From: Streptomyces sp. NBC_00094
Lineage (GTDB): Bacteria; Actinomycetota; Actinomycetes; Streptomycetales; Streptomycetaceae
DNA length: 64,000 nt
NCBI RefSeq assembly: GCF_026343125.1
Contig: NZ_JAPEMB010000001.1
Coordinates: 62,001 to 126,000, forward strand
Direction: 5' to 3'
Below, one piece after another: positions 26,029 to 34,586 of the stretch. The notes under the pieces are model-generated. The model made no database searches. It was not told the DNA's origin and saw nothing but the letters and a program-made list of their open reading frames with translations. The position numbers and the translations under genes were made by a program. The stretch's first letter is position 1. Each line of letters opens with the position of its first letter.

Positions 26029-26675
26029 CGCTCCTCCCCCGGCACGACCGCCGGTTCTCCGGCTTCGACGAACTCCAGCACGTCGAAGTCTTCCGCCCGC
26101 AGCCGCAGGCCCGCCGTCCCGTGCACGCGCGCGCCGAACGACCCGTCGGCACCCATCACGCGCGCCGATTCGAGGTACAGCTCGGCCGGGTGGGGGTACG
26201 AGGAGGCGTACGACCGGTTGCCGTACCAGCCGCCCGCCCAGTTGCCGTCCTTGAGCCGCACGCGCACGAAGCACGGTTCGCGGTCGCGGAACGCGTGGTC
26301 CCAGGCGCTGGGCGTGCGCAGGAACCGAGCCTTGCGCCGCTGCCGATCCACCTGGGAAACGATGACCGCCGCCACGGCCGGCACGACGAGGAACAGCACC
26401 ACGGCGACGAAGCCGACCTCTCGCGGCCGCTCCACGAAGCCGTCCCAGCCTCCGCCGGTGCCTCGCGCCAGGCGAACCAGCGCCGGCCCCGCCACCACGG
26501 CGTACAAGGCGTCCAGCGCGATCGACGCGACGATCGCCCGCAGCACCCGCTCACCCAGATCACGCTCACCGGGCACCGGCCCACGGCGGCGTTCCCGGAC
26601 GAACTGATAGGTGACCCCGGGCAGCACCAGAAGGACGAGTAGAGCGAGCTGCACGACGGTCGCAGGCGCCTGCAC
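26025..26675 (-). CDS. DUF6338-like membrane protein
   Basis: A 216-residue protein with three hydrophobic segments: VVQLALLVLLVLPGVTYQFV at the N-terminus, AIVASIALDALYAVVAG, and VGFVAVVLFLVVPAVAAVIV near residue 105. A cytosolic C-terminal region follows (TPSAWDHAFRDREPCFVRVR, LKDGNWAGGWYGNRSYASSY). The SAWD..F and G.W.GG.YG..S patterns match DUF6338 as I recall it; these are membrane proteins of unknown function. The GTG 26675 start follows GGGGGTGGTGA. It opens the three-gene operon with the small acidic protein and the TPR-CHAT protease, suggesting a membrane component of that system. Confidence 0.8.
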   Translation of the reverse strand: MQAPATVVQLALLVLLVLPGVTYQFVRERRRGPVPGERDLGERVLRAIVASIALDALYAVVAGPALVRLARGTGGGWDGFVERPREVGFVAVVLFLVVPAVAAVIVSQVDRQRRKARFLRTPSAWDHAFRDREPCFVRVRLKDGNWAGGWYGNRSYASSYPHPAELYLESARVMGADGSFGARVHGTAGLRLRAEDFDVLEFVEAGEPAVVPGEER

Positions 26676-26967
26676 TCACCACCCCCATGACTCACGGGCT
26701 CCGTTCGATCAGGCTACTGGCTTGCGTGTCTGAGCGCGAACGACGGTACGAAACACGGCAGTTGGGACCATCGCTCGGTGACCCCGGGCACCTCGCCGGG
26801 GGCTTCGCCGTGCGGCCCGAGGAAGACCACCGTGCCCACCTTCGAGACCCTGCCCCGCTTCACCGCTGACCCCGGGTGTTCGTCTGTGACGCGCGCCGAG
26901 ACGGCGCGGGAACCGACGGGCGGGGTCGCTCACCAGTCGTTGCCAGGCCGGTGGCTCTCGTCCGTCG
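26676..26967. other. Upstream region of the CHAT operon
   Basis: About 290 bases. A minus-strand tail (VGTVVFLGPHGEAPGEVPGV, TERWSQLPCFVPSFALRHAS) ending near 26712 has coding-like bias for about 45 codons and may be a gene remnant. The operon promoter must lie here; no consensus is obvious. Confidence 0.3.
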
Positions 26968-27438
26968 CTACTGGCCCTGCCACGCGAACTTCTGGAAGTC
27001 GCTGTAGTTGCAGTCGAGCGTTTTGAGCCCGTTGATGCTGTCGTCGAGGCAGCGGCCGGTCTCCTCGTTGACGAACGTGAAGGCCCACTTCTTCGAGTCC
27101 AGGACAAGCCTCCAGCGCTGGAACGGCAGCCCATTGCAGGGGATTGCCTGGAGTCCGTTCACGCTGTCGTCAAGGCACCGGTCCGTGCCGGCGTTCTTCA
27201 GCCCAACGTTGCCGTTGGAGGCCGGTTTGTAGATCCAGTTCTGGAACGGGTAGCCGTTGCAGGGGTGGGCCCGGAGGCCGAGGTTGCTGTCGTCAACGCA
27301 CCAGGTGGTCTTCAGGTTCTTGATCTCACCTGAGGAAGGTGCCGCAGTGGCTGTGCCGTTGCCAGTGAGGCAGAGGAGACCCACCGTGGCAAAGACGAGC
27401 CCGCTCCGCCTGGAAGCTGAACGAAGAAGCATGGCCAT
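26968..27438 (-). CDS. Secreted ricin-type beta-trefoil lectin
   Basis: A 156-residue protein. A signal peptide (RRSGLVFATVGLLCLTGNGTA, cleavage near TATAA) precedes three trefoil repeats, each with a CxDDS disulfide/sugar loop and a QxW-like motif: WCVDDSNLGL..FQNWIY, RCLDDSVNGL..FQRWRL and RCLDDSINGL..FQKFAW. It should bind carbohydrate outside the cell. It carries no catalytic domain, which is unusual since such lectin modules are often fused to hydrolases. A GGGGG site precedes ATG 27438. It is followed downstream by the CHAT operon region on the same strand but is not obviously co-transcribed. Confidence 0.88.
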   Translation of the reverse strand: MAMLLRSASRRSGLVFATVGLLCLTGNGTATAAPSSGEIKNLKTTWCVDDSNLGLRAHPCNGYPFQNWIYKPASNGNVGLKNAGTDRCLDDSVNGLQAIPCNGLPFQRWRLVLDSKKWAFTFVNEETGRCLDDSINGLKTLDCNYSDFQKFAWQGQ

Positions 27439-27465
27439 GCGTGTCCCCCTGAACGCCGGACTCCC

Positions 27466-27498
27466 GCGCTCGATGCGCTCGATGCGCTCGATGCGCTA
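27466..27498. repeat. Tandem 9-base repeat GCGCTCGAT
   Basis: Three exact copies plus a partial fourth of GCGCTCGAT lie 28-60 bases upstream of the lectin start codon. The position is in the 5' leader or promoter of that gene, so copy-number change could affect expression. It may be a simple slippage product. Confidence 0.7.
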
Positions 27499-27630
27499 GG
27501 TCGGGCACTTTGCCGTTGCCAGAGGACTGTCGGCATCTGACCGGTTTTCGGCAGCTGGACTGACCTGTTCCCCGCCCACTGGAGGGCGAGCGAGCCCAGA
27601 GATCCGCCGCACCGATAAGGCCTCGCCCCC

Positions 27631-28212
27631 GTGGACGAAGAACCCGGCACTTCCGCCACAGCTGGTCAGCCGTCGCCCCGCTGGAAGACACCGAGCACAG
27701 TCGGAGGGTGCCGGCGGGATCTGGTCCGCGCCGACGAGGGCGTTACGGTAGGCGGTGACGTACGGCTCGTGAGCAAAGACGTCGACGCCGCGCACGCGGT
27801 CGAGCCGGAGTTCGGATCGGAGCTGCGCCGGCTGCTCCCGCATGTCGCCGAACGCGTCATCGTCCCGGTCACCGCTGGGGACGACCAGCACCAGGAACCG
27901 GACGCGGACTCCTTCGACCTGGAAGCGCTCGGCCGGATCCTCCTGGAGGTGCTCCGTGAAGGCGACTCCCTGCGCCTGGAAGTGGGCGTGGCCATCGCCC
28001 GGACCGTCATCGCGATCAGTCACTGCCGGGGTCGGTGCAGCCGGCGTCCAGCTGCAGATAGGCCCGCCGGCCGTCGTCGTACGCCCGGACGGTCGCCTCG
28101 TCGCCGCAGATCCGTACATCCGCGATCCCCGGCAGGAGCGTACGCTCGGTCCGCTCACGGCGGGGACGGGGCGGGCCACCCTCGGGCAAAGAGGCCGCCC
28201 CGCTCTGAGTGA
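27631..28212 (+). CDS. Unknown protein (reliable core about 27720-28020)
   Basis: An open frame whose central part has strong GC3 bias and protein-like character: [75 protein letters not shown]. The start is uncertain (GTG 27631 or GTG 27769). Past about 28020 the translation becomes Arg/Pro-rich and overlaps a well-biased frame on the opposite strand, so the natural end may have been lost. The function is unknown; the alternating helix/strand pattern would suit a small alpha/beta domain. Confidence 0.35.
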   Translation: MDEEPGTSATAGQPSPRWKTPSTVGGCRRDLVRADEGVTVGGDVRLVSKDVDAAHAVEPEFGSELRRLLPHVAERVIVPVTAGDDQHQEPDADSFDLEALGRILLEVLREGDSLRLEVGVAIARTVIAISHCRGRCSRRPAADRPAGRRRTPGRSPRRRRSVHPRSPAGAYARSAHGGDGAGHPRAKRPPRSE

Positions 28213-28432
28213 GAACGGGTTCTGGCGCCGGTCCGGGATCGGCAGGGGGCGGGGCGGCCCGTTTCCGATGTACCCCAAGGCCATACCCCGCGAGGTTCCG
28301 GCCTCGGGGATCAATCGATCCGTGGTTATCGGCGCGATTGATCTTGGTGCCCGAGACACCTCCCAGCCGAATTGCGGGGCCGGCCGGGCGCGCGTCACCC
28401 TGATAGTCGAGGGCAGGTGCTGACGTGCACAC
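28016..28432 (-). CDS. Unknown protein tail (reliable core about 28016-28190)
   Basis: The last 50-60 codons have excellent GC3 bias: [48 protein letters not shown], ending TGA 28016. The upstream part is Arg/Pro-rich without a clear start. It is either a genuine short gene convergent with the preceding one or the surviving 3' end of a broken gene. The family was not recognised. Confidence 0.35.
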   Translation of the reverse strand: MCTSAPALDYQGDARPAGPAIRLGGVSGTKINRADNHGSIDPRGRNLAGYGLGVHRKRAAPPPADPGPAPEPVLTQSGAASLPEGGPPRPRRERTERTLLPGIADVRICGDEATVRAYDDGRRAYLQLDAGCTDPGSD

Positions 28433-29291
28433 CAGCGACGAGATCTACCACCGGGTTCTCTGGGACCCGCGCTTCGACCCTGAGCGGTTCGTGATGGGGA
28501 TCGCCGAGCGCGGGGCCCCGCCGAAGCGGGTCCTGCTCGGCGACTTCGTGCCGGGCGGGGAGATTCCCTGGCACCGGGTGGTGTTCTTCGAGGCGGACGG
28601 CCAGGTCGTCTGGGACCGCGCCTCCGGCGTCGACCGGCTCGACGAGACCCTCGTCGGGCAGGTCGGTCCCGTGCCCGCCCCGGCACCCGGCGATGTCCTC
28701 GCCGTCCCGTCGACGAACCGCACCGCCGTCGCCTGGCTGCCGCCGGCGGAGTTGTGGCCGCCGATCCAGCACATTCGCCGCGAACACGACCGGCAGATCC
28801 ACCGCTGGCCGCCGCACGTCAACGTGCTCTTCGGGTTCGTTCCCGAGGCCGAGTTCGCCCGGGCCCTGCCGTTCGTTGCCGCGGCGCTCGCCGAGACGCC
28901 GCCGTTCACCGCCCGCCTTGCGGGCGTCCACTGGTTCGGACACCGCGAGGACGCCACCGTCTGGATCGACCCGGCCGCCGCCGGCCACGAGCCCTGGGCG
29001 CGGCTGCGGGAGTCGTTGGATCTCCGCTTCCCGCTCTGCGGATCGCACGCGCACGGCTTCACCCCGCACCTGTCCCTCGGCCGTACCCCGGACCCACACC
29101 CTCTCGCCCGCAAGGCGGAGGCCCTCCTCGGCCCCATGACGGCCCGGGTCGACGAGCTGGTCCTCCTCTCCCGGCGCGGCGACGGGCCGATGCGGGTCCG
29201 GGCCCGCGTCCTGCTCGGCAGCGGCGACGTACGTCACCCGGAGAGTCCGGCCCTTCCGGGCAACTCGGGGCGGGGGTGGCCGGGGTTATAG
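28425..29291 (+). CDS. MJ1316 (DUF504)-2H phosphoesterase fusion, RNA-end processing
   Basis: A 288-residue two-domain protein. Residues 1-80 match the MJ1316/DUF504 domain, which recognises RNA with cyclic phosphate ends ([38 protein letters not shown]). Residues 95-270 are a 2H phosphoesterase with two His motifs, HVNVLFGF and HLSLGR, the catalytic pair that opens or seals 2',3'-cyclic phosphates. The combination suggests repair or processing of cleaved RNA ends, such as tRNAs cut by toxins. The GTG 28425 start is followed closely by conserved residues. It overlaps the next gene, a membrane protein, by 16 bases. Confidence 0.85.
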   Translation: MHTSDEIYHRVLWDPRFDPERFVMGIAERGAPPKRVLLGDFVPGGEIPWHRVVFFEADGQVVWDRASGVDRLDETLVGQVGPVPAPAPGDVLAVPSTNRTAVAWLPPAELWPPIQHIRREHDRQIHRWPPHVNVLFGFVPEAEFARALPFVAAALAETPPFTARLAGVHWFGHREDATVWIDPAAAGHEPWARLRESLDLRFPLCGSHAHGFTPHLSLGRTPDPHPLARKAEALLGPMTARVDELVLLSRRGDGPMRVRARVLLGSGDVRHPESPALPGNSGRGWPGL

Positions 29292-29794
29292 CGGGCGCCG
29301 TAGGGGATCCGGCGGAGTCCGAGGATGAGGCGTACTGGCACAAGCTCAAGCTCTGTGCGTGGGCCGTCGGCATCGTGACCGTCGGGGTGGCCGTGGCGAT
29401 GGCGATCGTGGGGTCGGGGTTCCTCGCGGTCCTCTTCCTGATCGGCACCCCGGTGACCCTGGGAATCGCCGTGCTCGGTCTCTACGCGACGAGGATGCCG
29501 TACTACGAGTGGTACCTGCCCCGGTACGGCATCACCGTCGAGGCGGTGTACCGCGGCCCCCGGAGCTACGCCTACACCGACCTGCACGGCACGGCACGCA
29601 CCGCCTCCGTCCCGGGCAACGCCCCGACCAGACGGGTCGCCTACCACCCGGACAGGCCCGGCGAGGCGTTCGCCGCGTACTCGTGGATCCGCAAGGTGCT
29701 CCGCACCCTGTTCTGTCTGGCGTTCCTCCTCGTCGGCCTCTCCCTCTTCGCCTTCAACGTCTACATGGCCGTCGACGGCTTCCAACGCGGCTAA
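29276..29794 (+). CDS. Small membrane protein with cytoplasmic beta domain
   Basis: A 172-residue protein. Two hydrophobic helices ([40 protein letters not shown]) lead to a soluble section ([40 protein letters not shown]) and a final helix ([20 protein letters not shown]). The soluble part resembles the DUF3592-like membrane proteins common in actinomycetes, but this is only a pattern match. The GTG start overlaps the end of the RNA-end protein gene, so the two are coupled. Confidence 0.65.
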   Translation: MAGVIAGAVGDPAESEDEAYWHKLKLCAWAVGIVTVGVAVAMAIVGSGFLAVLFLIGTPVTLGIAVLGLYATRMPYYEWYLPRYGITVEAVYRGPRSYAYTDLHGTARTASVPGNAPTRRVAYHPDRPGEAFAAYSWIRKVLRTLFCLAFLLVGLSLFAFNVYMAVDGFQRG

Positions 29795-30405
29795 CTGATC
29801 GTTTCAGGATTCGGAGGGCATGGCGTCGGCCTGCGTGTTCCAGGCGAAGGCGGCGTGCGGCCGTCCGAGGTCGCGGTGGATCTCCGTGGCGTCGGCCGGC
29901 GGCTCGCAGACCGCCGCTCCCCTTGCCGCATATGCCGGTGGCTGGTCCGTGCACGCCTCTGGCGCACCCGGCCGGCGCGATGGCAGGGTGAACGACAAGC
30001 GGCCCCCGCAGCCCCGCCCTGCGGTGCGCGGCCGTCGGCCCGGCCCCGCACCGCCCCGCGGCAGCCTGGCCGCGCCCGCCTCCCGGCTCCCCACGGGAGG
30101 CCATCGGCGCGTACGGCCCGTCAGTCCGTGTCGGGGAGTGGCCGGTTCACACAGGCCTCTTGGGGAGGATCGGACCGCCTGGTAGCGACTCCGGGAGCCA
30201 CTGGCGGGTGTCGTCGCTGAGTGCCGACGGGCGGCGAAGCCGGGCTTGGATCTGTTCGACGGATTCGCCGCCCGCACGGTGCACAGCCTTTCCGGACTTC
30301 CGATCGGGAGCATGGTTGGCTGCGTCGTGATCCCAGCCAGGTGACGTGGATCGAAGACCGTGTTCAGGACCTTGGTGCTGCGGCCGCCGAGAAGGGAGGG
30401 GTGAA
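29795..30405. other. Gene-poor stretch, possible gene remnants
   Basis: About 610 bases with no complete gene. One minus-strand tail ending TGA at 30147 (KAVHRAGGESVEQIQARLRR, PSALSDDTRQWLPESLPGGP) has coding-like bias for about 60 codons but lacks a start. Other frames are Arg/Pro-rich shadows. Confidence 0.35.
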
Positions 30406-30600
30406 GTGACGGCGGAAGCATCTGGGCCGGCGCCCCGCGAGGAACTTGGCTTGTTCCTTGTGTACCTGGCGGAGCGGGGCTTCGCCGATCAGGTGGGTAC
30501 GTGGATCAGTCCCAACGTGGCCACCGTTGCGCTCACCGCCGAGCAGCTGCTGGGAGCTACGCCCGAGGGGGCGTTCCCAGAGGTTGGTCGTTCCGATCCT
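30406..30600 (+). pseudogene. YidB/DUF937-like fragment
   Basis: GTG 30406 has a good site (GGAGGGG) and begins VTAEASGPAPREELGLFLVY; then LAERGFADQVGTWISPNVAT and VALTAEQLLGATPEGAFPEV. The GFADQV.TWI...LTAEQLLGA pattern recalls the YidB/DUF937 fold (normally L.D.V.SWIG.G.N.P.SPEQ...ALG). After about 65 codons the frame runs into the antisense of a methyltransferase gene, so the natural end is gone. Confidence 0.35.
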
Positions 30601-30660
30601 CCCCTACGGCCACACAGCGAAGCCCCGGCACGCGCCGGAGCTTCACTGCTGCGCGGTGGG

Positions 30661-31338
30661 TCAGGGCGCGGTCGTGGCGGTGATCAGGAGCGTGCCGAGG
30701 GCGGTCGGGTCCGGGTTCGGCAGCACCTTCGCCTCGACGGCGGTGAAGCCGTGGCACTCGAGGGTGTCGGCCCACTGCTCGGGCCCGTACTGCCATCGCC
30801 ATACGGTCAGCTCGGTCTCGCGGCCCTCCAGCCACTTCCCGCCCATCTGCTGGGCGCCATAGTGTCCGGCGACCGGTTCGCGGTGCGAGAAGGCGAGCAC
30901 GCCGCCGGAGGCGAGGGGCTCGGCGACACGCGGGAACAGGTCCTCGGGGTCGGTGAACCAGACCGCTCCCCAGGTCGAGTAGATCGCGTCGAACCGGCGG
31001 GGCTCCTGATCGAGGAACGCACACGCCTCGGCGTGCACGAACGTGAGCCGGGGCTCGCCGGCCCAGAGCAGTCGGGCGCGCTCGACCTGCACGGCCGAGA
31101 AGTCCACGGCGGTGACCTCCACCCCCGTGCGGGCGAGGACGGCGGCGTTCTCTCCCTCCGCCGGCCCGAAGTCCAGAGCCGTGGCCGGGGTGCCGAGGAG
31201 CTCAGCGCCGGGCCCGCCGTCGGCGAGCCCCGTCCCGTCGAAAGCCCCGGCCGGGGCTGGGCTCCCCCTCCGCTGAAGGGCTTTGTCCCAGTACTCGGCC
31301 GGGGTGGCGGAGCCTCGGCGCCGCCTCCCGAGGTGCAC
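30661..31338 (-). CDS. Class I SAM-dependent methyltransferase
   Basis: About 225 residues. After SATPAEYWDKALQRRG comes a Rossmann fold with motif I as ATALDFGPAEGENAAVLA, motif II in VEVTAVDFSAVQVERAR, acidic loop HAEACAFLDQEPRRFDAIYS, and post-motif helices ending LPNPDPTALGTLLITATTAP. Motif I lacks the usual GxGxG (DFGPAEGEN), as in several methyltransferase_11 subfamilies. The substrate is unknown. GTG 31338 is a plausible start. Upstream, another frame reads ERCAIQYADGTTEHVEIRHW with coding bias, suggesting a neighbouring small gene or a frameshifted N-terminus. Confidence 0.75.
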   Translation of the reverse strand: MHLGRRRRGSATPAEYWDKALQRRGSPAPAGAFDGTGLADGGPGAELLGTPATALDFGPAEGENAAVLARTGVEVTAVDFSAVQVERARLLWAGEPRLTFVHAEACAFLDQEPRRFDAIYSTWGAVWFTDPEDLFPRVAEPLASGGVLAFSHREPVAGHYGAQQMGGKWLEGRETELTVWRWQYGPEQWADTLECHGFTAVEAKVLPNPDPTALGTLLITATTAP

Positions 31339-31529
31339 AGGCCGCAAGGGCCGCCCTCCGCGCTGCAGCCGGTACCTGAATCGCGTGCGGGTGGAAGGCC
31401 CTGGACGGCACGTCGCCAGTGCCTGATCTCGACGTGCTCGGTGGTGCCGTCGGCGTACTGGATGGCGCAGCGTTCTCCCGGGTGGCCCTCTTACGCTGGG
31501 TGATGCGCCTGTCGTCGCCCGTCGAGGAT

Positions 31530-31545
31530 GTGCAATCGTTTGCGG
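31530..31545. promoter_or_regulatory. Probable LacI-family operator upstream of lacI-type gene
   Basis: GTGCAATCGTTTGCGG matches 13 of 16 positions of the perfect palindrome GCGCAATCGATTGCGC found upstream of the oxidoreductase gene. It lies 78 bases before the regulator's start codon, which suggests autoregulation. Confidence 0.6.
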
Positions 31546-31622
31546 CATGCCTAGGGCTGTAACGCCGACACTGCGTCCGGCAGGGCCCATGGCGTCCGAG
31601 GCACAGAAGGAGAAGGTCGACG

Positions 31623-32618
31623 ATGCAACACCAGCCTGTGACGATGAGCGATGTGGCCCGTGCCGCAGGGGTCTCGGTGACCACCGTCTCCTACGTGCTG
31701 AGTGGCAAACGCCCGGTGGCTCCCGCCAAGAGAGAAGCAGTGCAGGCTGCCATCGCCGAGCTGGGGTTCCGGCTGAACACGGTGGCGCAGAGCCTGCGCA
31801 CGGGGCGTTCCAGCACCGTGGCCCTGATCATCCCGGACATCGCCAACCCGTTCTACGCCCAGCTGGCACGCGGGCTGCAGGACACATTGCGCCCGGGCGA
31901 CTACCACGTCGTCGTCTGCAACACGAACGCGGAGCGCGCGGAAGAACTGCACTTCCTCGACGACGCGGTCAAGCGCTGGCTCGACGGAGTGGTGATCACC
32001 CCCTCGTGGCTGACCACGGAGGACTTCGACGCCATCCGGGCAGCGGACATCCCTGTCGTCATCAGCGCCGACAGTCAGTGGAGCGACCTGGACCACGTGC
32101 GCGCCGATTCCCGCGAGGCCGTCGACGAGGCCGTAGCTCATCTCGCACGGCAGGGCCACGAGCGACTGGGCATGCTGGTCGGGCCGGCGGGCACACCGGG
32201 CGGTGACCCTCGCCTCGAACTGTTCCGCGCCGCAGCCCGGCGTCACGGGCTGGATCTGCCGGCCGGCCTGGTCGTGCGCGGGAAGCACACCCGCGAAGCC
32301 GGTGCCGCGGGCCTGCGTCGGCTGATGAGCCGCAAGAAGCCGCCGACCGCGGTCGCGTTCGTCAACGACCGTACCGCCATCGGCGCCATGGAAGCGGCGG
32401 AGCAGATGGGCCTCGCGATCCCCTCCGACGTGGCGCTGATCGGCCATGACGACATCGAGCTCGCCTCCCTGGTGCGCCCCCGGCTCTCCACGATCCGCTA
32501 TCCCGCCTACGAGGTGGGATCGACCTGCGGACGCCTGCTCCTGGAACGTCTGGAAGGCCGCGTCAGCCCGTCACAGGTCGCTCTGCGCACGCGGTTCGTC
32601 CTGCGCGAGTCCGTCTGA
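31623..32618 (+). CDS. LacI/PurR-family transcriptional regulator
   Basis: A 331-residue repressor. The N-terminal helix-turn-helix (TMSDVARAAGVSVTTVSYVL) and hinge (RLNTVAQSLRTGRSSTVALI) are canonical. The periplasmic-binding-protein-like effector domain follows (IPDIANPFYAQLARGLQDTL, HDDIELASLVRPRLSTIRYP). The effector is probably a sugar or polyol given the oxidoreductase it faces. It is followed 309 bases later by a Gfo/Idh/MocA gene whose promoter carries a perfect CG-centred palindrome of the LacI type, and a near copy lies upstream of this gene. Confidence 0.93.
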   Translation: MQHQPVTMSDVARAAGVSVTTVSYVLSGKRPVAPAKREAVQAAIAELGFRLNTVAQSLRTGRSSTVALIIPDIANPFYAQLARGLQDTLRPGDYHVVVCNTNAERAEELHFLDDAVKRWLDGVVITPSWLTTEDFDAIRAADIPVVISADSQWSDLDHVRADSREAVDEAVAHLARQGHERLGMLVGPAGTPGGDPRLELFRAAARRHGLDLPAGLVVRGKHTREAGAAGLRRLMSRKKPPTAVAFVNDRTAIGAMEAAEQMGLAIPSDVALIGHDDIELASLVRPRLSTIRYPAYEVGSTCGRLLLERLEGRVSPSQVALRTRFVLRESV

Positions 32619-32658
32619 TCCTCTTCGGGACCGCACCCCAGCTAGTCGGCCGTCGGGC

Positions 32659-32687
32659 TTGACAACCTGCGGCGCACCCGACATATC
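32659..32687 (+). promoter_or_regulatory. Promoter of the Gfo/Idh/MocA oxidoreductase gene
   Basis: TTGACA at 32659-32664 is a perfect -35; CATATC at 32682-32687 lies after a 17-base spacer as the -10. The operator begins four bases downstream, overlapping the likely start site. The 5' leader would be about 220 bases. Confidence 0.6.
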
Positions 32688-32690
32688 GTT

Positions 32691-32706
32691 GCGCAATCGA
32701 TTGCGC
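32691..32706. promoter_or_regulatory. LacI-type operator, perfect palindrome
   Basis: GCGCAATCGATTGCGC is a perfect 16-base palindrome with the central CG typical of LacI/GalR operators. It lies just after the promoter of the oxidoreductase gene and 72 bases after the regulator's stop. Confidence 0.78.
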
Positions 32707-32927
32707 GAGAGGACGGCCAGCCATCCCGGCTGCCTCCCCGGACCGGCTGCCTCCGACGAAGAAGGCAAGACCGCTCCCACGTCTCCACACCGATTGCTCA
32801 GCGTCCCCGCAGGGCGGACGCCGGGTGTCCGCCGCAGGTCGCACGAGGAGATGCGCACCGCGAGATCCGAGGCAGCATCGCCGCTCCCGCGCACACCGCA
32901 TTCGCACCCGAGCCGAAAAGGAACCCC

Positions 32928-33992
32928 ATGACGCAGGACCATTCAGGCAACACCCACGAGGCGGCCCGCAGGGCGCTGCCCGCACCCCGGACGCCTTCTC
33001 CTCATGACGCACCGGCTCTGAACTGGGGGGTGATAGCCCCGGGCTGGATCGCGGCCTACTTCGTCGAAGCGCTGCAGAGGTACACCGAGCAGAAAGTGGT
33101 GGCAGTCGGCTCGCGTGACGCCGAGCGTGCCCGCGCGTTCGCCGACCGCTTCGGCATCCCGGCGGCCTACGGCAGTTACGCCGAACTCGTCGCAGACGAT
33201 GCTGTGGACATCGTCTACGTCGCGTCGCCGCATTCAGGCCACTTCGAGCAGGCCCTGCAGGCAATCGAGGCCGGCCGGCACGTACTCGTGGAGAAGGCGT
33301 TCACCCGCAACGCCCATGAGGCCGAGCAGCTGATCGAAGCCGCCCGGGAGCGGGGGGTGTTCCTCATGGAGGCGATGTGGACACGCTTCCTGCCCCACAT
33401 CGACGTGGTCCGCCAGGTACTCGACGCCGGGCTGCTCGGCGAGGTGCACACGGTCATCGCCGATCACGGCCAGCCGATGACCCCCGAGGTGCAGCACCGT
33501 CACTTCGCGCCCGAACTGGCGGGCGGAGCACTCCTGGACCTCGGTATCTACCCGGTCTCCTTCGCCTCGATGGTGCTCGGGCCGTTCACCTCGGTCAAGG
33601 CGGTGGGCACAAAGACATCCACCGGTGTCGACGGCCAGGCGTCGATCCTCGTCACCGCCGAATCCGGAGCCCACGCACTGCTCAACACGACCCTCTTCGG
33701 CCGTACTCCGACCACGGCGTCGATCGCCGGAACACATGCCCGCCTGGAAATCGACGGCCCGTTCTACGGACCCGCCGCGGTCCGGCTCATCGGCCGGGAC
33801 AACGAGCTGATCGACAGCTACGTCCCTCCGCAACTCGATGGCGGGCTCTGCTACGAAGCCGCCGAAGCCGCCCGCTGCATCAGCGCCGGGCAGCTGGAAT
33901 CCGACCTGATGCCGCTCGCCGAGACACTGAGCATCATGCATGTCCTGGACGGTATCCGACGCGACATCGACGTCACCTTCCCCGGAGAGTGA
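32928..33992 (+). CDS. Gfo/Idh/MocA-family NAD(P)-dependent oxidoreductase
   Basis: A 354-residue dehydrogenase. After a 28-residue extension comes the Rossmann segment LNWGVIAPGWIAAYFVEALQ. Note that APGWIA replaces the usual G.G.IA motif. Then follow VVAVGSRDAERARAFADRFG, DIVYVASPHSGHFEQALQAI and the signature HVLVEKAFTRNAHEAEQLIE (EKP-like, here EKA). The C-terminal half has GGALLDLGIYPVSFASMVLG. Such enzymes oxidise sugars or inositols. The EKP Pro replaced by Ala is shared with some trans-dihydrodiol dehydrogenase-like members. A strong hairpin terminator follows 8 bases after the stop. Confidence 0.9.
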   Translation: MTQDHSGNTHEAARRALPAPRTPSPHDAPALNWGVIAPGWIAAYFVEALQRYTEQKVVAVGSRDAERARAFADRFGIPAAYGSYAELVADDAVDIVYVASPHSGHFEQALQAIEAGRHVLVEKAFTRNAHEAEQLIEAARERGVFLMEAMWTRFLPHIDVVRQVLDAGLLGEVHTVIADHGQPMTPEVQHRHFAPELAGGALLDLGIYPVSFASMVLGPFTSVKAVGTKTSTGVDGQASILVTAESGAHALLNTTLFGRTPTTASIAGTHARLEIDGPFYGPAAVRLIGRDNELIDSYVPPQLDGGLCYEAAEAARCISAGQLESDLMPLAETLSIMHVLDGIRRDIDVTFPGE

Positions 33993-33999
33993 CCCACAC

Positions 34000-34030
34000 C
34001 CCCTGGGGCACCCGCACAGTGCCCCAGGGG
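34000..34030 (+). terminator. Intrinsic-type hairpin terminator
   Basis: A perfect 12-bp stem (CCCCTGGGGCAC, loop CCGCACA, GTGCCCCAGGGG) begins eight bases after the oxidoreductase stop codon. Confidence 0.75.
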
Positions 34031-34208
34031 CATTCCCCCCACCAGATCACGGAAGACATCAACAACAGCTACGGGCCCGACCGCAGCCGACCTGCTCACA
34101 GCCCACCGATGCCACCCTGCCGAGGCGCAGGATGCGGCCAAGGAGGTGTCTTAAAAAGTCACGCCCGCATCAGGAGCGACGCGCGGGTGGCGGCTGTGCC
34201 GCGGCGTG

Positions 34209-34586
34209 TCAGCGACGTTCGTAGGCCGTGAAGAGACTGGACCCCGTCGAGTAGGCGCCGCCGTAGCGGGCGACGACGAGTCGGCCCTGGTACATGAAGA
34301 TCTCGTCCCTGGAGTCCGCGTCGTCCGGGAGGTCGCGGATCTCGCGCTGCTCGCCCGTGGCCGGGTCGAGGACACGGACGCGGTAGGGGCCCTTGCGGCG
34401 CGAGGTGAGGACGGTGAGCGTCCCGTCCTGGACGAGGAGGCGGTACCCGCTGTCGCCGTCGAGGCGGTCGTCGTCGGGGGTGCCGCCCCAGACGGGGGCA
34501 CCGGTGGCCAGGTCGAAGGCGGTCAGGTGGATGCGGCTGTCACGGGACCTCTTCGTCGGGGGTTCCGGCATGGCGTAGAGCCTCCG
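34209..34586 (-). pseudogene. PQQ-like beta-propeller protein, C-terminal fragment
   Basis: About 120 codons of a propeller protein. Repeats include HLTAFDLATGAPVWGG and VRVLDPATGEQREIRDLPDD, ending RYGGAYSTGSSLFTAYERR. A complete protein would have 350-450 residues. The open frame continues upstream into a fragment of an IS5 transposase, forming an accidental chimera, so the 5' part was replaced by the IS or by a deletion. Confidence 0.7.

Noticed and set aside
23953..26607. An 884-codon open frame on the plus strand opposite the CHAT gene
   Set aside because: It is an antisense shadow of the high-GC CHAT gene and its neighbours. Its translation is Arg/Gly/Val-rich with no fold-like pattern, whereas the minus strand has clear TPR and CHAT motifs.
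27466..27498. The 9-base tandem units as a CRISPR-like array
   Set aside because: Units are contiguous, with no spacers, and no cas genes are in the window.
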